A program made the translations under genes and the position numbers. Of a stretch of 64,000 bases of DNA, positions 40,019 through 49,145 are shown in pieces. The notes beneath the pieces were generated by a model. It was not told the origin of the DNA and made no database searches. It was given only the letters and a program-made list of their open reading frames with translations. This stretch comes from an uncultured Paracoccaceae bacterium (lineage in GTDB: Bacteria > Pseudomonadota > Alphaproteobacteria > Rhodobacterales > Rhodobacteraceae), in the NCBI GenBank assembly GCA_937138255.1, contig CAKZOU010000057.1, positions 124,001 through 188,000 of the forward strand. Direction: 5' to 3'. Positions within the stretch are counted from its first letter, which is position 1; every line of letters begins with the position of its first letter.

Positions 40019-40543
40019 TTACTTGCAACGGTTCTCGGCCTCGCCCACCGCCGCCGTAAAGCCGCTGAGCGAGAATTTGTCGGTGGTGACAGTGCCGCGA
40101 CCCGACCGGGCGACGAGCGAGGCCGAAGAGCCTTTCTTCATCGCCGCAACGATGGCCGCGTCATCTTCGGGCTTGGCAGCCCAAGCCCATTCGCCTTCGG
40201 TAAAGAGCGCGTATTTCGTGCCGTCAACATCGAGATCGACCGTCGAGCCGCCTGCGAAGGGATAGCCGCCGGTAAACGCCAGCTGGCCGTTCACGCCCTC
40301 GCCCGGACGATAGAACACAAAGAGCAGGATATCGCCACGCCGCACCGAAACGACATTGCCATCGCGTGTATTGACCGATTCTTTGGGCGCCGAAACGGCC
40401 CAGCATTCCTTGGGATTGCTCTCGACGAAAACGCTCCAGTCGGTGCTGGCCTGAACGCGGTTCGACGATTCCTGTGCCATGGCCGCGCCCGACCATCCTA
40501 GCGCGACACCAAGTGCCACCACGCCCGCAAATACTAATCTCAT
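40019..40543 (-). CDS. Invasion-associated locus B (IalB) family protein
   Basis: The 174-residue protein has a signal peptide (about residues 1-24, FAGVVALGVALGWSGAAMAQ) and the IalB fold. The hallmark STDWSVFVESNPKECWAVSAP is followed by the beta-rich region SVRRGDILLFVFYRPGEGVN, and a second conserved Cys lies at the C-terminus (ENRCK). It is a periplasmic or outer-surface protein of unknown action; the name comes from Bartonella. GGAGGCTGTCAT gives a good ribosome-binding site. Confidence 0.85.
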   Translation of the reverse strand: MRLVFAGVVALGVALGWSGAAMAQESSNRVQASTDWSVFVESNPKECWAVSAPKESVNTRDGNVVSVRRGDILLFVFYRPGEGVNGQLAFTGGYPFAGGSTVDLDVDGTKYALFTEGEWAWAAKPEDDAAIVAAMKKGSSASLVARSGRGTVTTDKFSLSGFTAAVGEAENRCK

Positions 40544-40728
40544 ATGACAGCCTCCAGCTGTGCTTGCCTCTTTCGCCCTGCGCCCGGATGCATTCTTCGG
40601 CATCTTTTGACTGGCAGGGCGGGTTTCAACCCGATACCGCTAGAGATAACAAGAAACCGAGCCCTTGGAAAAGCCCCATTGGGTCACAAACCTGCGCGGA
40701 TTACCGCCAAAGCAAGGAACCCCATCGA

Positions 40729-41724
40729 ATGACCGGCGCTGTTGAACTTGTCGAAACCTGGCGTGGCGATCTTCTGGAAAGCGTGCATCAGGGGCATGCG
40801 GTGATCGTCGGCGCCGAGGGCGAGATTCTTGAGGCCTGGGGCGCGCCGGAAACGATCATCTTTCCGCGCTCGTCCTCGAAGATGCTGCAAGCGATCCCGC
40901 TCATCGAAAGCGGCGCGGCGGATGCCTTTGGTCTGACCTCGAGCCAGCTTGCGCTGGCCTGCGCCAGCCATCAGGGCGCGAAGCTTCATGTGGGTCACGT
41001 CAACCGCTGGCTTGCCGATCTGGGCCTGACCGACGATGCGCTCCGCTGCGGCCCCGAGCCCTCGCGCGATCAGAACTATCGTGACGAGATGACCTGCTCG
41101 GGCGATCCGGTTTGCCAAGTGCACAACAACTGCTCGGGCAAGCACGCGGGCTTTCTCACGCTGAACAAGCATATCGGCGGCGATGCGGAATATGTCGATC
41201 CCGCCCACCCCATCCAGATGATGGTGCGCGAGGCGACCGAAAGCCTGACAGGGGAAGAAAGTGCGGGCTACGGCATCGACGGCTGCTCTGCCCCGAATTT
41301 CGCGATGAGCCTGCATGGCCTTGGCCGCGCGATGGCCTTCTATGCCTCGGCCCACGAGCGGAGCGATGTCCGCTCAAAGGCTGCCGCACGGCTGACTGAC
41401 GCGATGCGCAAGCATCCCGAATTGTTGGCCGGCGAAGGCCGCGCCTGCACCGAACTCATGCGCGCGATGGATGGCCGTGTTTCGATCAAGACCGGCGCGG
41501 AAGGCGTTTTCATCGCGATCGTTCCCGAGAAGAAGATCGGCATCGCGCTCAAGATCGCCGATGGCGCGACCCGCGCCAGCGAATGCGTGATGGCCTCGCT
41601 TCTGGTGCGCGTCGGAGTTCTTGATCCGCACCACCCCGCCGCCCGCGCCCGCATCCACGCACCGATCCACAACCGGCGGGGCATCCATGCTGCGGGGGTC
41701 AGGCCGGCGGCGGCGCTGGCCTAG
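40729..41724 (+). CDS. Rhizobium etli-type L-asparaginase (class 3)
   Basis: The 331-residue protein has the class 3 asparaginase signatures: the Ser-Lys tandem in IFPRSSSKMLQAI and the zinc/catalytic region VHNNCSGKHAGFLT, with DGCSAPNFAMSL downstream. The fold is serine-beta-lactamase-like, unlike types I and II. It hydrolyses asparagine to aspartate and ammonia in the cytosol. The ATG at 40729 follows a weak AAGGA. Its TAG shares CTAG with serB. Confidence 0.86.
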   Translation: MTGAVELVETWRGDLLESVHQGHAVIVGAEGEILEAWGAPETIIFPRSSSKMLQAIPLIESGAADAFGLTSSQLALACASHQGAKLHVGHVNRWLADLGLTDDALRCGPEPSRDQNYRDEMTCSGDPVCQVHNNCSGKHAGFLTLNKHIGGDAEYVDPAHPIQMMVREATESLTGEESAGYGIDGCSAPNFAMSLHGLGRAMAFYASAHERSDVRSKAAARLTDAMRKHPELLAGEGRACTELMRAMDGRVSIKTGAEGVFIAIVPEKKIGIALKIADGATRASECVMASLLVRVGVLDPHHPAARARIHAPIHNRRGIHAAGVRPAAALA

Positions 41725-42596
41725 GCCGCGAATTCAGACCGGGCGTATCCTTGGATGTAGAGAAGCGCTGTCAGATCGCCGTGGTTGATGCGGATATCGC
41801 ACTGGGCCTGAACCGACGGCTTGGCGTGCAGCGCCACGCCGGTTCCGGCAAGGCCCAGCATTCCGAGATCATTCGCGCCATCGCCCACAGCCAGAACGTC
41901 TGAGGCGGCGAGGCCCAGCCGCGCGGTGATCTCGTGCAGCGCCTGCACCTTGGCCTCGCGCCCGAGGATCGGCATGGCGACCTTGCCGGTGAGTTGGCCT
42001 GCTTCGGCCAGAAGCGTATTGGCACGGTTCTCGTCAAAGCCGAGCGAAGCGGCAACGCTTCCGGTAAAGGCGGTAAAGCCGCCCGAGACAAGCGCCGCAT
42101 AGGCCCCCGCCGCCCGCATGGTGGAAACCAGCGCTTGGCCGCCGGGCATGAAGGTAATGCGGTTGTCGAGAACCCGCTCGATCACGCTTTCGGGCAAGCC
42201 TTCAAGCAACCCGACCCGCTCTTTCAGCGCCGCCTCGAAATCCAACTCGCCGTTCATCGCCCGCGCGGTGATCGCCGCCACGCGTTCGCCCACGCCCGCC
42301 TCGGCGGCCAGCTCGTCGATGCATTCCTGCTCGATCATTGTGCTGTCCATGTCCGCGAGCAGCATCTTTTTGCGGCGGCCCGTATCGGTCTGGATCACCA
42401 GATCGACGCCCTGCCCCTGCAGGCTTTCCCAAACATCCCACCGGTTCCCCGGCATCTGCGGCACGGCAAACTCTGCCGCCTCACCTGCCGAAAGCCACTG
42501 CGCCCCGCCACCGCCCCAGGCATTGCGGAGCGACTCGACCAGCGGGGCCTCGAGCGTGGGCTTGGCGGGGTTGGTCAGCAGGGTGACGGCGAACAT
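41721..42596 (-). CDS. serB: Phosphoserine phosphatase
   Basis: The 291-residue protein has an N-terminal ACT-like region (about 1-75) and a HAD phosphatase domain with the nucleophile in MLLADMDSTMIEQE, motif II in ALVSGGFTAFTG and motif III/IV in AVGDGANDLGML. It carries out the last step of serine synthesis. It is divergent from serC across 227 bp, so all three serine enzymes (SerA, SerC, SerB) lie together. Confidence 0.95.
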   Translation of the reverse strand: MFAVTLLTNPAKPTLEAPLVESLRNAWGGGGAQWLSAGEAAEFAVPQMPGNRWDVWESLQGQGVDLVIQTDTGRRKKMLLADMDSTMIEQECIDELAAEAGVGERVAAITARAMNGELDFEAALKERVGLLEGLPESVIERVLDNRITFMPGGQALVSTMRAAGAYAALVSGGFTAFTGSVAASLGFDENRANTLLAEAGQLTGKVAMPILGREAKVQALHEITARLGLAASDVLAVGDGANDLGMLGLAGTGVALHAKPSVQAQCDIRINHGDLTALLYIQGYARSEFAA

Positions 42597-42739
42597 GGCG
42601 GCTCCGGTCTTGGCTTCACGGGCCTAATGCCTGATCGGCCAAGCGATTCCAAGCGGGCGGCGCGGCACAAAGTTTCCTATCGTAGCCATCCGCAGTCGCA
42701 TTCGATGCGAAAACAGCCGCTCTTGCGTCATTTTGGCCA

Positions 42740-42823
42740 TTGTAGGCCACCCCAGCCCCCGATATCCCCATCCGTGGGACACCCCTCCCCAACGAGGGGC
42801 ATATATCTGTGAGGATATCAGAA
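42740..42823 (+). ncRNA. Putative serC-type RNA leader
   Basis: The leader just upstream of serC holds two hairpins: CCCA/TGGG with loop TCCG (42767-42778), and CCCCTC/GAGGGG with loop CCCAAC (42782-42799). An AT-rich stretch with GAGG, the likely ribosome-binding site, follows before the ATG. The serC RNA motif is a known conserved structure found in Rhodobacterales and other Alphaproteobacteria upstream of serC-serA; the position and two-hairpin plan fit, but I judged it by eye. Its ligand or mechanism is not established. Confidence 0.55.
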
Positions 42824-43978
42824 ATGGCACTGACCAAACCGGCATCGCGGCCGGTCAATCCGCGGTTCTCTTCCGGCCCCTGCGCCAAACCCCCCACATG
42901 GACGCTCGACGCATTGGCAGACGCGCCGCTTGGCCGCTCGCATCGCGCCGGTGTCGGCAAAGCCAAGCTCAAAGAGGCGATCGACCTGACGGCCGAGATT
43001 CTCGGCATCCCCGCCAACTACCGCGTCGGCATCGTTCCGGCCTCGGATACCGGCGCTGTCGAGATGGCGCTCTGGTCGCTTCTGGGCGAACGCCCCGTCG
43101 AGATCGCCGCATGGGAAAGCTTTGGCGCCGGTTGGGCGACCGATGTGGTCAAGCAACTGAAGATTGCCGCCACTGTCCACACTGCGGACTATGGCAAGAT
43201 CGTCGATCTCTCGACGCTCGATTTTGACAAAGATGTTGTCTTCACATGGAACGGCACGACCTCGGGCGTGCGCGTCGTCTCGGGCGAGGTGATCCCCGCG
43301 GATCGCAAGGGCCTGACCATTTGCGATGCCACCAGCGCCGCCTTCGCGCAGGATCTGCCGTGGGACAAGCTCGATGTTGTCACCTTCTCGTGGCAGAAGG
43401 TCATGGGCGGCGAGGCCGCGCATGGGATGCTGATCCTCAGCCCCCGCGCGGTTGAGCGGCTGGAAAGCTATACCCCCGCATGGCCCCTGCCCAAGATCTT
43501 CCGCATGACCTCGAAGGGCAAGCTGATCGAAGGCATATTTCAGGGCGAGACGATCAACACGCCCTCGATGCTGGCGGTCGAGGATTATCTCTTCGCGCTC
43601 AAATGGGGCAAATCCATCGGCGGGCTCGATGCACTCAAGCACCGCGCCGATGCCAATGCCCGCGCGATCTGGAATTTCTGCGCCAGCCGCGACTGGATCG
43701 ACAACCTCGCCGAGGACAAGGCGACGCGGTCGAACACCAGCGTGTGCCTGAAGTTTACCGATCCGCGCATCACCGATGGCGCAGCCTTCGCCAAGGCCGT
43801 GGCCAAGCGGCTCGAGGCCGAGAGGATCGCGCTTGATATCGGCGCCTATCGCGATGCCCCGGCGGGCCTTCGCGTCTGGTGCGGCGCGACGGTCGAGACC
43901 TCGGACATCGAGGCGATGCTGCCCTGGCTCGAATGGGCCTATCAGAGCGAGATCGAAGCGCTGCTGCAAGCGGCCTGA
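42824..43978 (+). CDS. serC: Phosphoserine aminotransferase
   Basis: The 384-residue PLP aminotransferase starts [21 protein letters not shown]. The PLP lysine is in [17 protein letters not shown], the usual alphaproteobacterial SerC form. It converts 3-phosphohydroxypyruvate and glutamate into phosphoserine. I chose the ATG at 42824. serA follows after a 96-bp gap that contains a REP-like palindrome. Confidence 0.94.
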   Translation: MALTKPASRPVNPRFSSGPCAKPPTWTLDALADAPLGRSHRAGVGKAKLKEAIDLTAEILGIPANYRVGIVPASDTGAVEMALWSLLGERPVEIAAWESFGAGWATDVVKQLKIAATVHTADYGKIVDLSTLDFDKDVVFTWNGTTSGVRVVSGEVIPADRKGLTICDATSAAFAQDLPWDKLDVVTFSWQKVMGGEAAHGMLILSPRAVERLESYTPAWPLPKIFRMTSKGKLIEGIFQGETINTPSMLAVEDYLFALKWGKSIGGLDALKHRADANARAIWNFCASRDWIDNLAEDKATRSNTSVCLKFTDPRITDGAAFAKAVAKRLEAERIALDIGAYRDAPAGLRVWCGATVETSDIEAMLPWLEWAYQSEIEALLQAA

Positions 43979-44058
43979 GGGTGTGGCGGGGTAAACCCCG
44001 CCCTACCCGAACCGAACCCTATTTTTCCCATGTAGGGCGGGGCTTGCCCCGCCACCCC
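43979..44058. repeat. REP-like palindromic element between serC and serA
   Basis: Two 26- to 28-base arms (43979-44006 and 44032-44058) are near-perfect inverted copies. Each arm is itself a hairpin: GGCGGGGTAAACCCCGCC on the left and GGCGGGGCTTGCCCCGCC on the right. They differ in only a few bases and are separated by 25 AT-rich bases. The GTAGGGCGGGGCTTGCCCCGCC core looks like a dispersed repeat of the REP/BIME type. The right arm ends 16 bases before the serA start. Confidence 0.75.
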
Positions 44059-44074
44059 AATGAAGGACCAAACC

Positions 44075-45670
44075 ATGGCCCCCAAAGTTCTCATCTCCGA
44101 CGCCCTCTCGGATGCCGCCGTCCAGATCTTCCGCGACCGCGGGATCGAGGTCGATTTCCATCCCGCCCTCGGCAAGGACAAGGACGCCCTTCTCGCCATC
44201 ATCGACCAGTATGACGGCCTTGCCATCCGCTCGGCCACCAAGGCCACCGAAAAGCTGATCGAAAAGGCCACCAACCTGCGGGTGATCGGCCGCGCCGGTA
44301 TCGGGGTCGACAACGTCGATATCCCCGCCGCCTCGAAGAAGGGCATCATCGTGATGAACACGCCCTTCGGCAACTCGATCACCACCGCCGAACATGCCAT
44401 CGCCATGATGATGGCCGTGGCCCGTCAGATCCCCGAGGCCAGCACATCGACCCACGCCGGCAAGTGGGAGAAATCGCGCTTCATGGGGGTCGAGCTGACC
44501 GGCAAGACCCTCGGCGTGATCGGCGCGGGCAACATCGGCGCGATCGTCTGCGACCGCGCCCGCGGCCTCAAGATGAAGGTGGTCGCCTATGATCCCTTCC
44601 TCTCGGAAGAGCGCGCGACCGATATCGGCGTCGAGAAGGTCGAACTGGAAGACCTGCTGCACCGCGCCGATTTCATCACCCTGCACGTCCCGCTGACCGA
44701 CCAGACCCGCAACATCCTCTCGGCCGAGAACATCGCCAAGCTCAAGAAGGGCGTGCGCATCGTCAATTGCGCGCGCGGCGGCCTTGTCGACGAAGCGGCG
44801 CTGGCAGAGGCGCTGAAATCGGGCCATGTCGCCGGTGCCGCCTTCGACGTTTTCGCCGTCGAGCCCGCGACCGACAGCCCGCTCTTCAATCTGCCCAACG
44901 TTGTCGTCACGCCCCACCTCGGCGCCGCCACCTCCGAGGCGCAGGAAAACGTGGCCCTTCAGGTGGCCGAGCAGATGGCCGACTATCTTCTGACCGGCGC
45001 CGTCACCAACGCCATCAACATGCCCTCGATCACCGCCGAAGAAGCCAAGGTCATGGGCCCGTGGGTCAAGCTGGCGGGCCATCTCGGCAATTTCATCGGC
45101 CAGTTGACCGACGAGCCGATCACCGCGATCAACATCCTTTATGATGGTGTCGTCTCGTCCATGAACCTCGCGGCCCTGAACTGCGCGGTGATCGCCGGGA
45201 TCATGAAGAAGGCCAACCCCGACGTGAACATGGTCAGCGCCCCGGTCATCGCCAAGGAGCGCGGCGTCAAGATTTCGACGACCAATCAGGATCAGTCGGG
45301 CACATTCGAAGGCTATGTGAAGGTCACGGTCGTGACGCCCGAGCGGGAGCGTTCGATTGCCGGCACCGTGTTCAGCGATGGCAAGCCACGCTTCATCCAG
45401 ATCAAGGGCATCAACATCGACGCCGAAATCGGCGCGCATATGCTCTATACAACCAACGAAGACGTGCCCGGCATCATCGGCACCCTCGGTCAGACCATGG
45501 GCCGCAATGGGGTCAATATCGCCAACTTTACCCTCGGCCGCGCGCTTCGCGGCGGTGAAGCGATTGCGCTTCTCTATGTCGACGAACCGATCCCGGCCAA
45601 GGTTTTGGCCGAGCTGGCGACGACTGGCCTCTTCAAACAGGTCAAGCCGCTTACCTTCGATGTGAACTGA
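44075..45670 (+). CDS. serA: D-3-phosphoglycerate dehydrogenase
   Basis: The 531-residue protein has a 2-hydroxyacid dehydrogenase core with the NAD motif GVIGAGNIGAIV, catalytic Arg in NCARGGLVDEAAL and His in TPHLGAATSEAQ, then an allosteric substrate-binding domain and a C-terminal ACT domain (DVPGIIGTLGQTMGRNGVNI). This is the long, ACT-containing type, which serine inhibits in several bacteria. GAAGGA lies seven bases before the ATG at 44075. An ATG at 44060 lies at the REP border and is less likely. Confidence 0.95.
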   Translation: MAPKVLISDALSDAAVQIFRDRGIEVDFHPALGKDKDALLAIIDQYDGLAIRSATKATEKLIEKATNLRVIGRAGIGVDNVDIPAASKKGIIVMNTPFGNSITTAEHAIAMMMAVARQIPEASTSTHAGKWEKSRFMGVELTGKTLGVIGAGNIGAIVCDRARGLKMKVVAYDPFLSEERATDIGVEKVELEDLLHRADFITLHVPLTDQTRNILSAENIAKLKKGVRIVNCARGGLVDEAALAEALKSGHVAGAAFDVFAVEPATDSPLFNLPNVVVTPHLGAATSEAQENVALQVAEQMADYLLTGAVTNAINMPSITAEEAKVMGPWVKLAGHLGNFIGQLTDEPITAINILYDGVVSSMNLAALNCAVIAGIMKKANPDVNMVSAPVIAKERGVKISTTNQDQSGTFEGYVKVTVVTPERERSIAGTVFSDGKPRFIQIKGINIDAEIGAHMLYTTNEDVPGIIGTLGQTMGRNGVNIANFTLGRALRGGEAIALLYVDEPIPAKVLAELATTGLFKQVKPLTFDVN

Positions 45671-45690
45671 GCCACTCCTGAAAGATCGCA

Positions 45691-45725
45691 AACGCCGCCA
45701 GCACGTCTGGCGGCGTTTTCTTTTG
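45691..45725 (+). terminator. Intrinsic terminator after serA
   Basis: AACGCCGCCAG (45691-45701) pairs perfectly with CTGGCGGCGTT (45707-45717) around loop CACGT, followed by TTCTTTTG. A strong Rho-independent terminator for serC-serA. Confidence 0.88.
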
Positions 45726-45778
45726 CAATTGACCTTGCTCCCGCCTGCGCCCCTACTCCGCCAAAAGAGGAGGCCCTC

Positions 45779-46579
45779 ATGCAGAAAATCAGGATTTGCG
45801 TCGCCGGCATCACCGGCTGGACCGGAAGCGCCGTGGCCAAGGCCATTCTTGAGGCGCCCGATCTCGAACTTGTGGCTGCTGTCTCGCGCGGGGCGGCGGG
45901 GAAAGACGCGGGCGAAGCGGCGGGCCTTGGCGCCATTGGCCTGCCTTGCGTTGGATCGGTCCAAGAGAGCCTTGCCGCCGATTGGGACGTGCTGATCGAC
46001 TACACCAAGCCGCAGGTTGTCAAAGACCACACACTCACAGCGATCGGTGCGGGGCGGCACGTTGTTGTCGGCACCTCGGGACTGACAAGCGACGACTACG
46101 CCGAGATTGCCACCGCCGCCGAGGCGGGCGGCGTAGGCGTCGTCGCGTCGGGCAATTTCGCCCTGACCGCCGCCTTGATGACCCGTTTCTCTATCATGGC
46201 CGCGAAATATGTCGACACCTTCGAAATCCTCGATTTCGCCGGTCACGCCAAGATCGATGCGCCAAGCGGCACCGCCCGTGAATTGGCCGAACGCATGGGC
46301 GAGGTGCAAAAGCCCCGCCTCGGCCAGCCGCTCGACGCGATCATCGGCCCGCGCGAATTGCGCGGCGGGACGATCAACGGGGTTCAGGTTCATTCCATCC
46401 GCCTGCCCAGCTATTCCGCCTCGGTCACCGCCGAGTTTGCCACCTCCGGCTCGCGCCTGTCGATCTCGCACGATGCGGGCATGGACGCCTCGATCTATGC
46501 CGAAGGCACGCTCTTCGCCGCCCGCCGTGTGGCGGGGATCAGGGGCCTCGTGCGCGGGCTCGACACTTTGCTCGACTAA
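45779..46579 (+). CDS. DapB-like 4-hydroxy-tetrahydrodipicolinate reductase family protein
   Basis: The 266-residue protein has a DapB fold: an N-terminal dinucleotide-binding domain (RICVAGITGWTGSAVAKAI) and a C-terminal domain with K158, D160 and PSGT (162-165). Ordinary DapB has a H-H-x-H-K catalytic stretch here; this protein has A-G-H-A-K (154-158), so the catalytic first histidine is replaced by Ala. The nucleotide motif is also unusual (GITGWTG instead of GxxGRMG). It may be a divergent reductase with a shifted substrate, or a real DapB of a distinct clade. It follows the serA terminator. Confidence 0.72.
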   Translation: MQKIRICVAGITGWTGSAVAKAILEAPDLELVAAVSRGAAGKDAGEAAGLGAIGLPCVGSVQESLAADWDVLIDYTKPQVVKDHTLTAIGAGRHVVVGTSGLTSDDYAEIATAAEAGGVGVVASGNFALTAALMTRFSIMAAKYVDTFEILDFAGHAKIDAPSGTARELAERMGEVQKPRLGQPLDAIIGPRELRGGTINGVQVHSIRLPSYSASVTAEFATSGSRLSISHDAGMDASIYAEGTLFAARRVAGIRGLVRGLDTLLD

Positions 46580-46678
46580 ATTTCTTGGTCAAAACAGCTC
46601 ATTTCTGGTCGCAATCCGCTCAGACTGGAAACCCGCCGCGGCAGAACTCTCGCGCAAAGACAGCTCTGCGAGGCGGCC

Positions 46679-47281
46679 ATGCTTGCTCTTTCACCGATTT
46701 CGGCGCTGGCCCAAGAAATGGCGGCGATCTTCGCCAGTGAAGGCCGCGACGACGCGGATCTCACAGGCGTCGAGCTGACCACGGGGCTTTGGCCAGAGGG
46801 CCTCTTTCATGTGCCGATGGCCCTCGAAGCGGCGATGCGGGCCTGCCTCGCCGCCTCCGCCCATCCCTGTGCTGCCGCAATCGAGGCGGCAATCCCGATG
46901 ACGCCTTGGGGCACCAATCCTGTGGCAGACCGGATGCTCGACAAAGAAGCCGCGATGATTGTGGTGGCGACCCTTCTCGATCCCGAGGGGCCGATGGTTT
47001 CGCCCCGCTTCCGCGCGGGCCTTCTGTTCCAACGCCCCGGCACCTACTACCGCCTGCACAATCACGACGCCGTTGAAACCTACGGCATCGTCGCCGGTTC
47101 TGCGGACTGGATCGCAGGGGACGACCGGCGCATCCGCCGCGAAGGCGACGTCATCCATCACCCCTCGCGGATGCCCCATGCGTTCCGCGCCGGCCCCGAG
47201 GGCTTTGTCGCCATCTGGCGTTGGAGCGGCGATATCAACGCGCACTCCTATACCTTCCTGCCCGATCCCGAGGCTGCCTGA
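46679..47281 (+). CDS. Cupin-fold protein of the DMSP lyase family
   Basis: The 200-residue protein ends in a cupin. Metal-binding residues are H127, H129, E133 in LHNHDAVETYGIVAGSADW and H167 in HHPSRMPHAFRAG, with Tyr135 next to them. The N-terminal helical part and the motif WRWSGDIN match cupin DMSP lyases (DddL/DddQ group). These split dimethylsulfoniopropionate into dimethyl sulfide and acrylate, but many annotated members are untested. GAGG lies six bases before the ATG. Confidence 0.6.
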   Translation: MLALSPISALAQEMAAIFASEGRDDADLTGVELTTGLWPEGLFHVPMALEAAMRACLAASAHPCAAAIEAAIPMTPWGTNPVADRMLDKEAAMIVVATLLDPEGPMVSPRFRAGLLFQRPGTYYRLHNHDAVETYGIVAGSADWIAGDDRRIRREGDVIHHPSRMPHAFRAGPEGFVAIWRWSGDINAHSYTFLPDPEAA

Positions 47282-47347
47282 CCCAAGTTCGCCGTTTCCG
47301 CCCCCTTGCACCTATGCTATGCGGCGCCGGACACGAGGCGGACTCAA

Positions 47348-48076
47348 ATGATCTATGCAATCGGCGATATCCACGGCCAGCTTGGCCAGCTTGACGAGGC
47401 GCTGCGCCTGATCGAGCAGGACGGCGGCCGCAACGCCCGGATCGTCTTTCTGGGCGACTATACCGACCGCGGCCCCGACAGCCGCGGCGTGATCGAGCGC
47501 TTGATCGCGGGCGTCGAGGCTGGCCGCAACTGGACCGTCCTGCGTGGCAACCATGACAGGATGTTTGCCCGTTTCGTCCGATATGGCTCGGCGACGGATG
47601 CCCGCGTCAGCTCGGGCAACACATGGCTGCACCCCACTCTTGGCGGCACGACGACCCTTGCCTCTTATGGTGTCTTTGCAGAAGCCCTCTCCGGCCAGGA
47701 CGAAATCGTGCAAGCCGCGCGCCGCGCCGTTCCCGAGGCGCACCTCGATTTCCTCGACAGCCGCCCACTTTGGCACGAGACCGACGACCAGATTTTCGTC
47801 CATGCCGGCATCCGGCCCGGGATCGAGATGGCGCGGCAGGAGGAGGACGATCTGATCTGGATCCGCAAAGGCTGGCTCGAGGATCCCCGTGATCACGGCA
47901 AGCTGGTCGTCCACGGCCATACCTCTCTCGATTTTCCATGCCACTATGGCAACCGGCTCAACCTCGATGGCGGCGCCGGATTTGGGCGTCCCCTCATCCC
48001 TGCGGCGATCGACGGGCGCGACTGTTGGCTGCTGGCCGGTACCGGCCGCGTGCAGCTCATGCCGCTCGGCCAATAG
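47348..48076 (+). CDS. Metallophosphoesterase (serine/threonine phosphatase-like)
   Basis: The 242-residue protein has calcineurin-like metal motifs: GDIHGQLGQL, GDYTDRGPDSRGV, RGNHDRMF and VHGHTSL. The layout resembles bacterial PPP-type phosphatases and ApaH relatives. Substrate may be phosphoprotein or dinucleoside tetraphosphate. I chose the ATG at 47348 (MIYAIGDIHG), where the fold begins. It is 16 bases upstream of selU and may be in the same transcript. Confidence 0.85.
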   Translation: MIYAIGDIHGQLGQLDEALRLIEQDGGRNARIVFLGDYTDRGPDSRGVIERLIAGVEAGRNWTVLRGNHDRMFARFVRYGSATDARVSSGNTWLHPTLGGTTTLASYGVFAEALSGQDEIVQAARRAVPEAHLDFLDSRPLWHETDDQIFVHAGIRPGIEMARQEEDDLIWIRKGWLEDPRDHGKLVVHGHTSLDFPCHYGNRLNLDGGAGFGRPLIPAAIDGRDCWLLAGTGRVQLMPLGQ

Positions 48077-48092
48077 AGCGGGAGAGCCAGCC

Positions 48093-49145
48093 ATGCCCCG
48101 CGCGTTTCAATCCCTTGCCGATCTTCTGAACCACGGTTTCGACACGGTGATCGACGTGCGTTCGCCCGCCGAGTTCGCGCTCGATCACATTCCCGGCGCT
48201 GTGAACATGCCCGCGCTGACAAACGAACAGCGTGCCGAGGTTGGCACCAGATACACAAGGGTCAGCGCGTTCGAAGCCAAGAAGATCGGCGCCGCAATGG
48301 TGGCCCGCAATGCCGCCGATGCCATCGACCAGCACATGAGGGACCGCGACGGAAGCTGGCGCCCCCTCGTCTATTGCTGGCGCGGCGGTCAGCGGTCGGG
48401 GAGCTTTTCAAGCATTCTCGCCCAGATCGGCTGGCGCACCGACACGATCAAGGGCGGCTACCAGGCGTTTCGGCGGCTGGTGCACATGGTCGTCTACGAC
48501 GATCCGCTGCCGCATCGCCTGATCCTGATCGACGGCTACACCGGCACCGCCAAGAGCGACATTCTCCGCCTTCTGCCCGGCCTCGGCGTGCAGATGCTCG
48601 ATCTTGAGGGGCTGGCGCATCATCGCGGCTCGCTTCTCGGCGGATTCAGCGACGATCAGCCAAGCCAGAAAGCCTTCGAAACCGCTGTGGCCTGCGCCCT
48701 TGTCGGGCTTGATCCGGCGCGGCCGGTCGTGGTCGAGGCGGAAAGCAGCAAGATCGGCAAGCTGATCGTGCCGCCTTCGGTCTGGGCCGCCATGTGCGCG
48801 GCCCCTCGGATCGAGATCACCGCGCCTTTGGAGGCACGGGCCGAGTATCTGACCCGCGCCTATGCCGATGTGATCGCCGAACCTGAGGCGCTTCGGCAAA
48901 AGCTCCAGCCCATCCGCCAGCATCGCGGGCACGAGACGGTCGGCCGCTGGGAGGCTTTGCTGGCCGAGGGCAAAATGACCGATCTGGCCGCAGCCCTGAT
49001 GGCCGATCACTACGACCCCGCCTATGCCAAATCCCGCGCCGTGCACGAGGCCGAGCGGATTGACACGGTCAGGGCCGAGCGCCTTGATACCGAGGCACTG
49101 GTCGAGGCCGCGAAGGCCGTGGCCGAAATCGTCAGATCAGCGTGA
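48093..49145 (+). CDS. selU: tRNA 2-selenouridine synthase MnmH/SelU
   Basis: The 350-residue protein joins an N-terminal rhodanese domain (DVRSPAEFALDHIPGAVNMP; active Cys in VYCWRGGQRSGS) to a P-loop domain with Walker A GYTGTAKSDIL. It exchanges the sulfur of 2-thiouridine at the wobble position for selenium from selenophosphate. GGGAG is upstream of the ATG at 48093. It converges on selD, whose product makes the selenium donor, and the two overlap by 14 bases at their 3' ends. Confidence 0.93.
   Translation: MPRAFQSLADLLNHGFDTVIDVRSPAEFALDHIPGAVNMPALTNEQRAEVGTRYTRVSAFEAKKIGAAMVARNAADAIDQHMRDRDGSWRPLVYCWRGGQRSGSFSSILAQIGWRTDTIKGGYQAFRRLVHMVVYDDPLPHRLILIDGYTGTAKSDILRLLPGLGVQMLDLEGLAHHRGSLLGGFSDDQPSQKAFETAVACALVGLDPARPVVVEAESSKIGKLIVPPSVWAAMCAAPRIEITAPLEARAEYLTRAYADVIAEPEALRQKLQPIRQHRGHETVGRWEALLAEGKMTDLAAALMADHYDPAYAKSRAVHEAERIDTVRAERLDTEALVEAAKAVAEIVRSA

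Noticed and set aside
43979-44058. Treating the palindromes as an ordinary terminator of serC
   Set aside because: Neither arm has a T-tail, and the paired, near-identical arms look like a repeat element instead; a weak effect on transcription is still possible.
44003-46471. An 822-codon open frame on the minus strand antisense to serA and dapB
   Set aside because: This is a GC-rich shadow of real genes in an opposite frame; it spans the serA terminator and two genes and has no domain.
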